Origin: Candidatus Micrarchaeum sp.
Lineage (GTDB): Archaea > Micrarchaeota > Micrarchaeia > CAILAH01
Direction: 5' to 3'
Assembly: GCA_020723045.1 (NCBI GenBank)
Contig: DYJQ01000001.1
Coordinates: 7,987 to 34,220, forward strand
Length of the DNA: 26,234 nt
This document shows positions 16,848 through 24,518 of this stretch, piece after piece; the stretch's first letter is position 1; each line of letters starts with the position of its first letter. A model generated the notes under the pieces. That model made no database searches and was not told where the DNA came from. It saw only the letters and a program-made list of their open reading frames with translations. Position numbers and translations under genes: made by a program.

Positions 16848-16875
16848 AAAAAGGCCCGGAAAGTAGAAGGCCAAA
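16848..16875 (-). terminator. Candidate terminator of the smc/M24 transcript
   Basis: On the minus strand the M24 stop TGA runs straight into T6. A GGCC/GGCC stem with an 11-13-nt loop then leads into a second run, T5. Both halves could end transcription between the convergent genes. Confidence 0.45.
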
Positions 16876-16878
16876 AAA

Positions 16879-17874
16879 TCAGTCCATTAGTTTTGCGCAC
16901 TTTTTTCCTATAACGTACATATCCTCATACCGTGCACCCTTTTTTTCATACTGGCCCGGTTCAATTGTTATTATTGAGTTTTCCTTAAGCTCCCCTTTCG
17001 CCTTCTTGCTTAACCACGGGAGCTCGTGCACCTCCAACCCGATACCGTGGCCTATCCCATGCGGGAACTCCTTCAACCCATTTTTCTTTATTATCCTGCC
17101 AACCTCTGCGATGAAATCCCGTATCTCCCTTCCAGCATATGCCACATCACTAACCTCCTCTGCTGTATGCTGTAATGCGGCATATGTTTTTTCCATTTCA
17201 CCCATTTTCCCGATGCACCTGGTGATATCTGCATTGTAGTATTTATGCCTTACACCCATATCTATGAGCGCATAATCATCGATCCTGGAATTGCCGGATG
17301 CATAATGCGGAAACCTCGCATTCCTGCTGTTTGCCACAATCGTGCTGAACGCCTCTACTCCACCCGTCTTTACAATCTCCACGAGTATGCGGAGTTTGAC
17401 CTCATCCTCGCGCCTCCCCATTGCCTTTATCCCTCTCAGTATGTTTAGTGTTTTCTTCCTTGCATCTCTCATTAATCCAATCTCCTCACTATCCTTCACT
17501 TCCCTTATTTCCCCAAGTTCCTTCTCAGCACTCTTAATCCCCCTCGTGTATAACCTTCTGTATAATACATATGGGATGTACGATGCATCAATCGCAGCCC
17601 CCTTTATCTTCTCCTTCAATTCACTCACTTTCGTGAACACTACAACCTCCGCAATACCGCCATAAATCTTTCTGCACATGCCCTCATTCATCTTTACAGT
17701 AAATATTGTGAGCCCACCATCATCAGCGAGTGCAATGGAGTGGTCCACATCCATTCCAGTAAAATAGAGAAAATTTGGATTATACCACTCCCACCTCGGT
17801 ATAATCACAGGCGAGTCAAGCTTATCTGCAAGCCTGGAGAGCCTCTTCTTGATTAGCGCCGCATTAACCCTCAT
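16879..17874 (-). CDS. M24-family aminopeptidase (Xaa-Pro dipeptidase-like)
   Basis: This is a cytoplasmic dinuclear metallopeptidase of the pita-bread fold, probably releasing N-terminal residues before proline. The N-terminal creatinase-like domain (~1-120) is followed by the catalytic domain. All five metal ligands are placed as expected: Asp in YALIDMG, Asp in YYNADITRC, His in HGIGHGIGLEVHE, Glu in ITIEPGQYE and Glu in ARYEDMYV. Length is 331 residues, usual for archaeal members. The ATG at 17874 overlaps the end of smc by 11 nt and has GGGAG 7 nt upstream. An ATG at 17910 lies deeper within smc and lacks a site. The overlap suggests translation coupled to smc, although no functional link between the two is known to me. 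Confidence 0.9.
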   Translation of the reverse strand: MRVNAALIKKRLSRLADKLDSPVIIPRWEWYNPNFLYFTGMDVDHSIALADDGGLTIFTVKMNEGMCRKIYGGIAEVVVFTKVSELKEKIKGAAIDASYIPYVLYRRLYTRGIKSAEKELGEIREVKDSEEIGLMRDARKKTLNILRGIKAMGRREDEVKLRILVEIVKTGGVEAFSTIVANSRNARFPHYASGNSRIDDYALIDMGVRHKYYNADITRCIGKMGEMEKTYAALQHTAEEVSDVAYAGREIRDFIAEVGRIIKKNGLKEFPHGIGHGIGLEVHELPWLSKKAKGELKENSIITIEPGQYEKKGARYEDMYVIGKKCAKLMD

Positions 17875-20800
17875 TGCTCTTCTCCCTTGTTTCAGGTTTT
17901 CTATTTTCAATGAGTGTGTTGAGCGCCAAGCCCACCACCTTTGATTCCCTGTTCATCTTGCTCACGCCGAACACCGCATCCGCAGATGAGATTATCGTGT
18001 CGTTGTGCGATACAACGATGAACTGGGTTTTTGATGCGAGTTTCTTGAGGAGTTCTGCCACAAGTTTGCTCCTGATCTTATCCAGCGCAGACTCAACTTC
18101 GTCAAGTATGTAGAATGCGGATGGCTTATACATATGTATCGCGAACACTAATAGCAATGCGATTATTGATTTCTCGCCTCCAGACAGGCTCTCGATCCTC
18201 TCCTCCTTATCATCTGCCACTACAACCTTCACATCAAGCCCGCCGGAGAACGGCTCTTCCGGCTTCTGCAACGCCAGGTATGCCTTCCCGCTCGAGAACG
18301 TCTGGCTGAATAGGCCCTGGAAGTTTGCATTGACTTTCTCAAATGCCTCCATGAATACAACAATCTTTCTTTTCTCAACCTCTTTAATCATCAATATGAC
18401 TGCTTCCCGTTCCTTCTCAAGCTTGGCTAGCCTCTCGCTTACCTCCTCAATCTCAGCCTTCCTCTCATCATACATCTTTGGCGCGAGCATGTTAACCTCG
18501 CCCATCGCATTCAACCTGCCTTCCTTTTCGTTCAGCTCCTCTTTAAGCCGTGTTATGCTCCCTTCGATAAGCTCGAACTTATCATCACTCGCCTCTGATT
18601 TCAAATCGACAAGCTTCTGCTCGAGCACAGCCTTTCTTGTCTCCACCTTGCCAAGCTCCAGCATTATCCTCTCCTTATTCCTTGTGTGTGCGCCTTTCTC
18701 CTCAGCCAGCTTGTTGGCGATTGCCTGTACTTCATCACGTGCATGCATAAGCTCCCGTATCATTTTGCTGCTTCTCTCAATCTCATCCTTTTTCTCGGCC
18801 ATCCCGGCTTCAGTCTCCTGCATCCGTCTTATGGTCGAACCAATATCCCTATCGCAACCCTCCATCTCCGCCTTTACACTCTCAATCTCTGAGGCAATAT
18901 CATCTGCATTCTTCCGCAGTATTGCCGACTCTGTGCTGCTGCCCTTCAGCTCCGTCTCAAGCGCCGCAACCTGGCCACCTAGTGCTTCCATCTCCTCTTC
19001 GTTCTCACCGCCCTTGTTGAATAATACCGAATCGATATCGCTTTTCTTCTTCCGCATGGTTGTAAGCTTTTCCTTTGAGCGCATAATATCATTGGCAACC
19101 CTCTCGAGTTCGCCAGCCTTGCCTTTCTTTGTCCTCTCAATCTCTACGATTTCATCTCTCAGCTCTTTTGCTTTTGCCTTAGCCTCCTCAACTTGTGCCG
19201 CACTCTTCATTATCCCTTCAGACTCAATCTGCAGTGCCTTGATGCCTACTTCAATCTCGCTCCTCTCTCTCCTCACCCTAGAAGACTCATCCCTTATCGC
19301 AAACAATTCGCTTATGAGCGCCTCCTTCTCGGCCTGCAGTTTTGCTATCCTCTCCTCAATCTCTGCGGCCTTTTTCCTCTCGGTGATCTTGAGGCTGGAT
19401 GTGAAGAACCCCCCCGTTACAGCACTTGACTTCTCAATAATATCCCCTTCAAGTGTTACTAGCCTGTACTTGCCGACCAAGCCCACATCCTTTGCGGTCT
19501 CAATATCGTTTATGAGCAGTGTGTCCCCGAATACGTAATTCATAGGTGCGGTAAATTTGGGGTCGAATTGTACAAAGTCGATGAGCCTTCCCAGCACACC
19601 GGGGTAGTTGGGGACTTTCATCCCATCGCCCATCTGCATCGTGAGAGGGAGGAATGTGGCCCTTCCGATTTTTCTGTTTCTCAGTTGTGTGATTATCTCA
19701 TTGCTCGCATCTATATTCTCCACTATTATATAATTGAGCCTCCCCCCTACTGCGGACTCAATAGCAATGCCGTACTTGGAATCGAAATTGCAGAGGTCCT
19801 GCACACTCCCATAAATCCCATTCACCACCCCTTTATCCCGCAGCTCTTTTATGAAATTGGCAACCGCTTCTGATTGTACATAGCCGCTCACTGACCTATA
19901 CTTTGAGTATTCCTCCTTCAGTTTCAGCAGTTGTTTATCCGTCTCTGCATTCTGTTCGTTAACCTTCCTCTCCTTGACGAACAGGTCATCTAGCTCCTTC
20001 TTCTTCCTCTCAAGTTCCTTCTCCATCTCCTTTATCTTTCTCTCAATCTCCTTTGCCTCGGCATTAATTTCACTACCGGCCGCACTCTCCAGTTTCTCCA
20101 TCTCCTCTCTCATTGCATTAATCTTGTAATCAGCCTGTGATACTGCAAGCGACAGCTCATTGTACGTTTTTTCCTTTACACCAATCTCGCCTTCCAGTGC
20201 CGCTATCTCATCTGTAAGCCTGATTGATTCATTTGCAAGTGTTGAGTCTCTCTTTTTCGACATGTCCGCCTTAAACTTGAGCTCTTTCAACCGCGCCTTC
20301 AACTCCAAGAGTTTTTTCTCAGTATCGGGTATGTGTATTCCAAACCCTTTCACTCTCTCCTCCACTTCAGCCTTCTTTTTCTCAAGCTCTCCCACTTTCT
20401 TATAGAGCTCCTCCTTCCTCTTGCCCAGTGCATCCCTCTTCTCTGCGAGCACCGCCATCTCAGTTCTCAGCATCTCATACTCACGGTATGCCTTGTTATC
20501 AGTACTGTATCCGTTTATTGAATTTGACAGTTCATTGATTTTAGCGGACTCTGTTCTGATCCTCTCATCAATCCTTGCGATCTCATTCTCAATATCAGAA
20601 ATCTTGGTCTTCATCATCGCATAATTCTTTGTTGCTTCCTCATACTCCGCCTCAACCTTTCTGACTTCATAGTAAATAACACTGTTTCTTAGGTTGGTAA
20701 CGGCTTGCTTGAGCTCTGTGAATGCAACCGCCTTCTCCTTTTCGCCTTCAAGCTCTTTCAAAAACCCCTCCTTCTCCTTCAAAATAAGCTTTGTCTCATC

Positions 20801-21328
20801 AATCCTTCTCTGCACAGTATCGAGCTCTTTGAGTGCCTCATCCCTCTTGGCATCAAACTCTGCTACACCCGCGATCTCATCTATTATCTTTCTCCTCTCG
20901 ACCGCGCCCATCTCCACAATCCTCTGCACTTCACCCTGCCCGATGACGTTGTGTGTGCCGTTCTCAATATCATACTTCTTGAGCAGTTCTATGACCGATC
21001 CTCTCCTGGCGGCCTTTCCATTCATCCTATAACCGCTCTTGCCCTCTCTATTCACCCTCCTCTGTACTGTGATCTCACCGTCAGGGGTCTCCACAACGAG
21101 TGTGACTTCGGCATGATCAGCATCATGGTTGATGAGGTCGCTTATCTTCTTTGCACGAAGTGCCGAGAATTTCATCTCGCCCAGTACGAAACGTATGCTA
21201 TCACACACATTGCTCTTTCCGCTTCCGTTTGGGCCAAATAGTGCTTGGAACCCTCTTACGAACCCTATATCTACCTTTTTGAATGATTTGAAATTCCTGC
21301 ATTTAAGCTTGCTGATGTATGCTCTCAC
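17864..21328 (-). CDS. smc: Chromosome segregation ATPase SMC
   Basis: This is the core condensin ATPase that organises and compacts the chromosome. The 1154-residue protein has the N-terminal Walker A GPNGSGKS (32-39), a long coiled coil rich in Glu/Lys/Arg, and a hinge in about residues 490-650 with the glycine-bearing GIYGSVQDL and VGGRLNYIIVENI segments. A return coil follows, then the C-terminal ABC signature LSGGEKS (1048-1054) and Walker B FYILDE (1072-1077) with VESALD after it. The ABC head segments and hinge are all present, so it is complete. The start is GTG at 21328. A TATA box about 27 nt upstream and the absence of a ribosome site indicate a leaderless transcript. No kleisin (ScpA) or ScpB lies beside it. 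Confidence 0.97.
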   Translation of the reverse strand: MRAYISKLKCRNFKSFKKVDIGFVRGFQALFGPNGSGKSNVCDSIRFVLGEMKFSALRAKKISDLINHDADHAEVTLVVETPDGEITVQRRVNREGKSGYRMNGKAARRGSVIELLKKYDIENGTHNVIGQGEVQRIVEMGAVERRKIIDEIAGVAEFDAKRDEALKELDTVQRRIDETKLILKEKEGFLKELEGEKEKAVAFTELKQAVTNLRNSVIYYEVRKVEAEYEEATKNYAMMKTKISDIENEIARIDERIRTESAKINELSNSINGYSTDNKAYREYEMLRTEMAVLAEKRDALGKRKEELYKKVGELEKKKAEVEERVKGFGIHIPDTEKKLLELKARLKELKFKADMSKKRDSTLANESIRLTDEIAALEGEIGVKEKTYNELSLAVSQADYKINAMREEMEKLESAAGSEINAEAKEIERKIKEMEKELERKKKELDDLFVKERKVNEQNAETDKQLLKLKEEYSKYRSVSGYVQSEAVANFIKELRDKGVVNGIYGSVQDLCNFDSKYGIAIESAVGGRLNYIIVENIDASNEIITQLRNRKIGRATFLPLTMQMGDGMKVPNYPGVLGRLIDFVQFDPKFTAPMNYVFGDTLLINDIETAKDVGLVGKYRLVTLEGDIIEKSSAVTGGFFTSSLKITERKKAAEIEERIAKLQAEKEALISELFAIRDESSRVRRERSEIEVGIKALQIESEGIMKSAAQVEEAKAKAKELRDEIVEIERTKKGKAGELERVANDIMRSKEKLTTMRKKKSDIDSVLFNKGGENEEEMEALGGQVAALETELKGSSTESAILRKNADDIASEIESVKAEMEGCDRDIGSTIRRMQETEAGMAEKKDEIERSSKMIRELMHARDEVQAIANKLAEEKGAHTRNKERIMLELGKVETRKAVLEQKLVDLKSEASDDKFELIEGSITRLKEELNEKEGRLNAMGEVNMLAPKMYDERKAEIEEVSERLAKLEKEREAVILMIKEVEKRKIVVFMEAFEKVNANFQGLFSQTFSSGKAYLALQKPEEPFSGGLDVKVVVADDKEERIESLSGGEKSIIALLLVFAIHMYKPSAFYILDEVESALDKIRSKLVAELLKKLASKTQFIVVSHNDTIISSADAVFGVSKMNRESKVVGLALNTLIENRKPETREKSNEG

Positions 21329-21350
21329 GTTAGAATTCTAAGACGGCAGA

Positions 21351-21360
21351 TTTTATAAAT
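21351..21360 (-). promoter_or_regulatory. TATA box of smc (leaderless)
   Basis: ATTTATAAAA on the minus strand is centred about 27 nt before the GTG at 21328. The transcript should therefore begin at or next to the start codon. Confidence 0.65.
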
Positions 21361-21389
21361 GCTCTTCAATCCATATTTAAAACCCTTGC

Positions 21390-21653
21390 TTAAACCTCAA
21401 AGATATCGTCTGGCTCGACCTTTATCCATTGGCCGCTCACGTTTATGTAAAGTGCATCAGTGGGCGAGTCATACACAGCCATATCCGGAGTTGCATCATC
21501 CAATGGCAGGTCGATTGCAATCTTTATCCGAGCCAGCATCCACCCATACTTCCCACTGAATGGGTTTATCTCTATTATAGGGGTGGTCCTGGCCGTGGCC
21601 TTCTTCTTTCTGCACCATCTGATAACTTTATCAATCTCGGTCCTCGGTGGCAT
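21390..21653 (-). CDS. Small uncharacterised protein
   Basis: The frame encodes 87 residues from the ATG at 21653, or 90 from a GTG at 21662. A basic opening (TEIDKVIRWCRKKKATARTTP) is followed by beta-like segments (GWMLARIKIAIDL, DALYINVSGQWIKVEPDDIFEV). I do not recognise a family. No membrane segment or metal site is apparent. GTGAT, a partial match to the archaeal ribosome consensus, ends 4 nt before the ATG. It stands between the CxxC protein gene and smc on the same strand, 61 nt before smc, which has its own promoter. Codon use looks like its neighbours, so it is probably a real gene, but support is modest. Confidence 0.6.
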   Translation of the reverse strand: MPPRTEIDKVIRWCRKKKATARTTPIIEINPFSGKYGWMLARIKIAIDLPLDDATPDMAVYDSPTDALYINVSGQWIKVEPDDIFEV

Positions 21654-21740
21654 AGCAATCACATAATTATGGAATTATGGACACAAATAGATATAGAGAT
21701 ATTGCCTCCCGCACATTTTTCTCCGGAATGGTTTTGCCCT

Positions 21741-21792
21741 GTAAATAGCCGCCCGGCAGTTCTGGGACCACTCAGAAACAGTAGTTATTTAC
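21741..21792. other. Nested inverted repeats, possible three-way RNA junction
   Basis: GTAAATA (21741-21747) pairs with TATTTAC (21786-21792). Inside are two further hairpins: GCC/GGC at 21748-21757 with a 4-nt loop, and TTCTG/CAGAA at 21760-21777 with an 8-nt loop. On the minus strand it begins 8 nt after the stop of the 21800 gene. It may be a 3' structure or small RNA; no homology is claimed. It occupies the 146-nt space between the two small leftward genes. Confidence 0.4.
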
Positions 21793-21799
21793 ATACCCT

Positions 21800-22525
21800 T
21801 TAGAGAAGGTGCATCTTGAGTATGTCATAAACCTTCTTCTGGAACTCCATTGCACTCTCAAATCCCAGCTCCTTATATGAATATAATAAGAGGGGGTGGG
21901 GCGCGAAGTGCATCACCGTGATGCTGTAATTCTCGAACCTGGACATAATAGCCTGCTTGCCCATCACCCTGCTTGTCCCGCCGTATATACCACTCGCGGC
22001 AATCCTGCTATCAGGTAGGATGGCCTTTTCGTTGTGCTCGTGCGTGAACGAGAATGTGAGTGTATGGCTCTCCATCTTCCGTGTCTTTATGTTCATCCCT
22101 TCAACATTCCCATCAAACGCAATCGTGATCTCATTATTCCTCTCCGAGATTTTCAGCTCCTCTTTGCCTAATTGCACTAAAAAGTAGTGGTCAAGCTTTT
22201 CTGCCTCGCCTATTTTCCTTGTAACTGCCTTTGCCAGCAGTATTATCTTGCCGTTTTTGAACCCGATGCTGCGCATGGCACCCGATGCCCAATCCTGCCT
22301 CATCTCCATCCCGTCAATCCGTATACCTTGGTAATACCTTGTGGGTTTTGGGAGTGCAACCCGCGGCTCAAAGTACAGAAGCGGTTCAATGTACGGAAAA
22401 TCCGCTTGTGAGAAGAGGAGTGCATCCTCGGTCTTCATCATCCGTTCTATGTCCTCGAGCATGTACTGGCTGAGCTTGGAAGAATACGTTGCTGCACTGC
22501 TCAGCTTGCTGCAATACTCGCACAT
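21800..22525 (-). CDS. Uncharacterised protein with N-terminal CxxC
   Basis: I do not recognise this 241-residue protein. It opens MCEYCSKL, a CxxC pair too isolated to define a zinc finger, followed by ~30 helical residues. The centre looks beta-rich (RYYQGIRIDGMEM, IGFKNGKIILLAKAV, HYFLVQLGKEELKI, EITIAFDGNVEG, HTLTFSFTHEHNE). The C terminus is helical (ESAMEFQKKVYDILKMHLL). There is no signal peptide or membrane span. The ATG at 22525 is chosen because a TATA box sits about 26 nt upstream, giving a leaderless message. An in-frame TTG at 22546 would fall upstream of that transcript. Adjacent genes on the same strand are a small unknown protein and a winged-helix regulator. Confidence 0.75.
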   Translation of the reverse strand: MCEYCSKLSSAATYSSKLSQYMLEDIERMMKTEDALLFSQADFPYIEPLLYFEPRVALPKPTRYYQGIRIDGMEMRQDWASGAMRSIGFKNGKIILLAKAVTRKIGEAEKLDHYFLVQLGKEELKISERNNEITIAFDGNVEGMNIKTRKMESHTLTFSFTHEHNEKAILPDSRIAASGIYGGTSRVMGKQAIMSRFENYSITVMHFAPHPLLLYSYKELGFESAMEFQKKVYDILKMHLL

Positions 22526-22544
22526 AGCAGTTGATATGGACCGC

Positions 22545-22555
22545 AATATTTATTA
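22545..22555 (-). promoter_or_regulatory. TATA box of the 22525 gene (leaderless)
   Basis: TAATAAATATT on the minus strand is centred about 26 nt before the ATG at 22525. Confidence 0.6.
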
Positions 22556-22560
22556 TCCTA

Positions 22561-22616
22561 AAAATAAGGGGGGGCGCGTCCCCTTTTATGTGGGGGTGTT
22601 TGATGAGGGACGCGCC
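22561..22616 (-). terminator. GC-rich 10-bp hairpin with following T tract
   Basis: GGCGCGTCCC (22573-22582) and GGGACGCGCC (22607-22616) are perfect inverted repeats around a 24-nt loop. On the minus strand the stem is followed by C7 and TTATTTTT (ending at 22561). It lies between the end of the winged-helix regulator gene and the promoter of the next leftward gene, so a terminator or insulating structure is the simplest reading. The perfect GC-rich stem is unusual for an archaeal terminator. Confidence 0.5.
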
Positions 22617-22678
22617 GATAAATGTAGCCCTCTATATACTCCGTTTCTCACGCCACCGCTTTGGAGGTGTGTTGAGTG

Positions 22679-23131
22679 TTATTTCATTATGTAATACACT
22701 TTTCTTCCAGCCTGCTTTTTGTCGAGCAAGCCCATCGCATACAGCTTATGCATCCTTGAGCTGGCTGCATTCTTGCCCTTATAGTTGAAGTGCGCCTGCA
22801 CCTCATCCGCTGTTACCATCCTCTTCTGCTTTATGTAGGAGAGCAGTTCAGAGTCGACCTCTCCGAGCAATATTTCTTTCTTTTCTTTCTTCTTGGCCTT
22901 TGCAAGCTCCGCTTCGAGTGATTCAACCTTCATCTCGAGCGACTCCATCTTCCGTATCACTGTTGCGAGCATGCTGTTGGTCCTCTCCCTCTCATCCTTC
23001 AGAGCGACCATGAGCTGTGCCATGAACATGGGGTTTGAGGTGTTTTTCTCTGTGAGCAGTTCATCAGCTGTCGCTGTCTCACATTTATATTTTTTCTCCT
23101 CCAATCCTTTTTGTTGTTCCGTTGCTTCCAT
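22679..23131 (-). CDS. Coiled-coil winged-helix DNA-binding protein
   Basis: This 150-residue probable transcription regulator has three parts. There is a polar N terminus (~1-30). A helical segment (~35-95) with heptad-like leucines (MESLEMKVESLEAELAKAKK) is suited to dimerisation. A C-terminal winged-helix domain (~95-150) runs from ELLSYIKQKRMVTADEVQAHF through SSRMHKLYAMGLLDKK to the wing GRKVYYIMK. The exact family is not recognised. The ATG at 23131 is preceded by GTGAT with a 5-nt gap. It is divergent from the nuclease gene run. A perfect 17-nt pseudo-palindrome lies 26-42 nt upstream of its start, the position expected for an autoregulatory operator over its own promoter. A dimeric regulator and a dyad operator are consistent. 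Confidence 0.82.
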   Translation of the reverse strand: MEATEQQKGLEEKKYKCETATADELLTEKNTSNPMFMAQLMVALKDERERTNSMLATVIRKMESLEMKVESLEAELAKAKKKEKKEILLGEVDSELLSYIKQKRMVTADEVQAHFNYKGKNAASSRMHKLYAMGLLDKKQAGRKVYYIMK

Positions 23132-23156
23132 GCATCATCACACTGTCTTGAAACAA

Positions 23157-23173
23157 TCATGACATTGTCATGA
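23157..23173. promoter_or_regulatory. Perfect 17-nt pseudo-palindrome, candidate operator
   Basis: TCATGACATTGTCATGA has eight matched bases on each side of a central T. It lies in the 90-nt space between the divergent regulator and nuclease genes. It is 26-42 nt upstream of the regulator ATG, so it overlaps that promoter. It is about 22 nt upstream of the TATA box of the rightward gene. CATCATCA occurs on both sides, at 23133-23140 and 23185-23192. Confidence 0.65.
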
Positions 23174-23195
23174 CACTAGCATTACATCATCAAAC

Positions 23196-23204
23196 TTTAT
23201 AAAT
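23196..23204 (+). promoter_or_regulatory. TATA box of the nuclease gene run
   Basis: TTTATAAAT is centred 22 nt before the ATG at 23222 and 28 nt before the one at 23228. Either would give a leaderless or near-leaderless message. It argues against the GTG codons at 23210 and 23213. Confidence 0.62.
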
Positions 23205-23221
23205 CTATTGTGGTGCCCATT

Positions 23222-23785
23222 ATGCCGATGAATCCCCCCAAACTCAAGGAGAACATCACAACGCTCTATTCCTCTGTCAAGACGAGGAGCATAAGGGGTC
23301 TGAGGGAGCTTAACAACGTCTTCACACAGGACTTGATGATATACCAGGACCCTCTATACCTCGACCTCTCTCTCGTTACAATCGTCCTTGCAAAGATGAT
23401 AGAGAAGCCAAGGTTTTGGAGGTATAAGGAGTGGAAGAATATCATATTCACAATAGAGGCCATACTCAAAGAGAGCATCAATTTGTGTGATAGTATGGAT
23501 AAGAAGGGCATCTCAAAGAATATGAAGAAGATTCTTACGATGCTGGGCCGTGTTGACAAGAGAGACATGCGCTACGTGGGCTCGATGGTAGAGGAGGGGC
23601 GCATTAAGGTAGGCTCTACGTTGTACGCCCAGGGCATGTCCCTCGGTAATGCCGCATTCCTCTCGGGTGCGCCTAAGGATGCCATACTTAAGTATTCAGG
23701 AAAGACGCTCATATCAGACCGCTTTGGAAAGACCATCTCTTTGAGCGAGAGATTGAGGGGTGTGAAGCCCATATTCAGGGATTAA
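23222..23785 (+). CDS. Uncharacterised basic protein preceding a PIN-like nuclease
   Basis: This 187-residue protein, basic overall and mostly helical, has no signal peptide or membrane span. The first two thirds contain long amphipathic helices (LKENITTLYSSVKTRSIRG, LYLDLSLVTIVLAKMIEK). The C-terminal third has a helix-turn-helix-like stretch (GMSLGNAAFLSGAPKDAILKY, split at GAPKD) ending in YSGKT, a wording I associate with archaeal proteins that precede PIN-domain genes; this is memory, not a search. No catalytic residues are obvious, so a DNA- or RNA-binding or adaptor role is inference. The start is ATG 23222 (or 23228) from TATA spacing. The PIN-like gene follows after 22 nt on the same strand, indicating co-transcription. 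Confidence 0.75.
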   Translation: MPMNPPKLKENITTLYSSVKTRSIRGLRELNNVFTQDLMIYQDPLYLDLSLVTIVLAKMIEKPRFWRYKEWKNIIFTIEAILKESINLCDSMDKKGISKNMKKILTMLGRVDKRDMRYVGSMVEEGRIKVGSTLYAQGMSLGNAAFLSGAPKDAILKYSGKTLISDRFGKTISLSERLRGVKPIFRD

Positions 23786-23807
23786 TGGTGTAGAGTGGTG
23801 TGGGAAG

Positions 23808-24518
23808 ATGCCAAACGATTATTCCGAGATAAACAAGAACTCTATCGTATGCGATGCAAGCTCGCTCATCTCGCTTGCAGAGGCCTGTCTGCTTGATTCA
23901 CTCACGCTTTTGAGGCAGCACATGTATGGGGATTTCATCTACCCTAAGACGGTACGTTTCGAGTCGATTGAATATCCGGTTCAGAAAAAAGAGCATGCAC
24001 TCCGCGCACTCCGGCTCATGGACTTTGAGAAAAGCTCAACAATAAAGATAATCGATGTAGATGTTGGGCAAAATATGAATGAGATTATGAATACCGCAAA
24101 TAATATATTCTCCGCAGCGGGTCGGCCCGTCAGGCTTGTTGATGCAGGCGAGGCGGCACAGCTCGCCCTCTCATATCAATTGGGCATAAAAAATATCCTG
24201 ATCGACGAGCGCACCACGCGCACGTTGATTGAGGCGCCGCTCAAACTGAAACAGCATCTTGAGAACGAGTTCAGGAAGAAGGTCACTGTTAATGAGAAGA
24301 TGATGGACCACTTTCTTGGCTATGCAGAGCACATAAACATCATTCGGAGCTCTGAGCTCATAGTGATGGCATACAAGTACGGCTATTTTGACACATTTGG
24401 CGAGTATAAGGAGAAGGCGCTCGAGAGCGCGCTTTACACCCTCAAGTTTTCGGGTTGCAGTATAAGTTTCGAAGAGATTGAGGAGATGATGCGTGAAATC
24501 AATGCGGGAGCAATCTGA
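23808..24518 (+). CDS. PIN-like domain protein, putative nuclease
   Basis: The 236-residue protein opens with IVCDASSLISLAEACLL, which places D16 as the first PIN acidic residue. VDAGEAAQLALSYQLG then gives D112 and E115, and NILIDERTTRTL gives D133. These match the three or four metal-binding acids of PIN ribonucleases and nucleases. The ~95 residues after the PIN core (from ~142) are helical and not recognised. They make the protein much longer than a VapC toxin (~130), and no VapB-like antitoxin is adjacent. Processing or repair is more likely than toxin function, by inference. The ATG at 23808 has GGTG 7 nt upstream. Its 3' end overlaps the XPF gene by 26 nt. Confidence 0.82.
   Translation: MPNDYSEINKNSIVCDASSLISLAEACLLDSLTLLRQHMYGDFIYPKTVRFESIEYPVQKKEHALRALRLMDFEKSSTIKIIDVDVGQNMNEIMNTANNIFSAAGRPVRLVDAGEAAQLALSYQLGIKNILIDERTTRTLIEAPLKLKQHLENEFRKKVTVNEKMMDHFLGYAEHINIIRSSELIVMAYKYGYFDTFGEYKEKALESALYTLKFSGCSISFEEIEEMMREINAGAI

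Noticed and set aside
18330..19538. 402-codon rightward open frame opposite smc
   Set aside because: It is Ser/Leu/Ile/Phe-rich sequence that arises as the complement of Glu/Lys/Arg-rich coiled-coil codons. It has no ribosome site, and smc is clearly the real gene.
23808..24518. VapC-type toxin interpretation of the PIN-like gene
   Set aside because: The protein is about 100 residues too long, no small antitoxin gene is adjacent, and the neighbours are a nuclease and an unknown protein.
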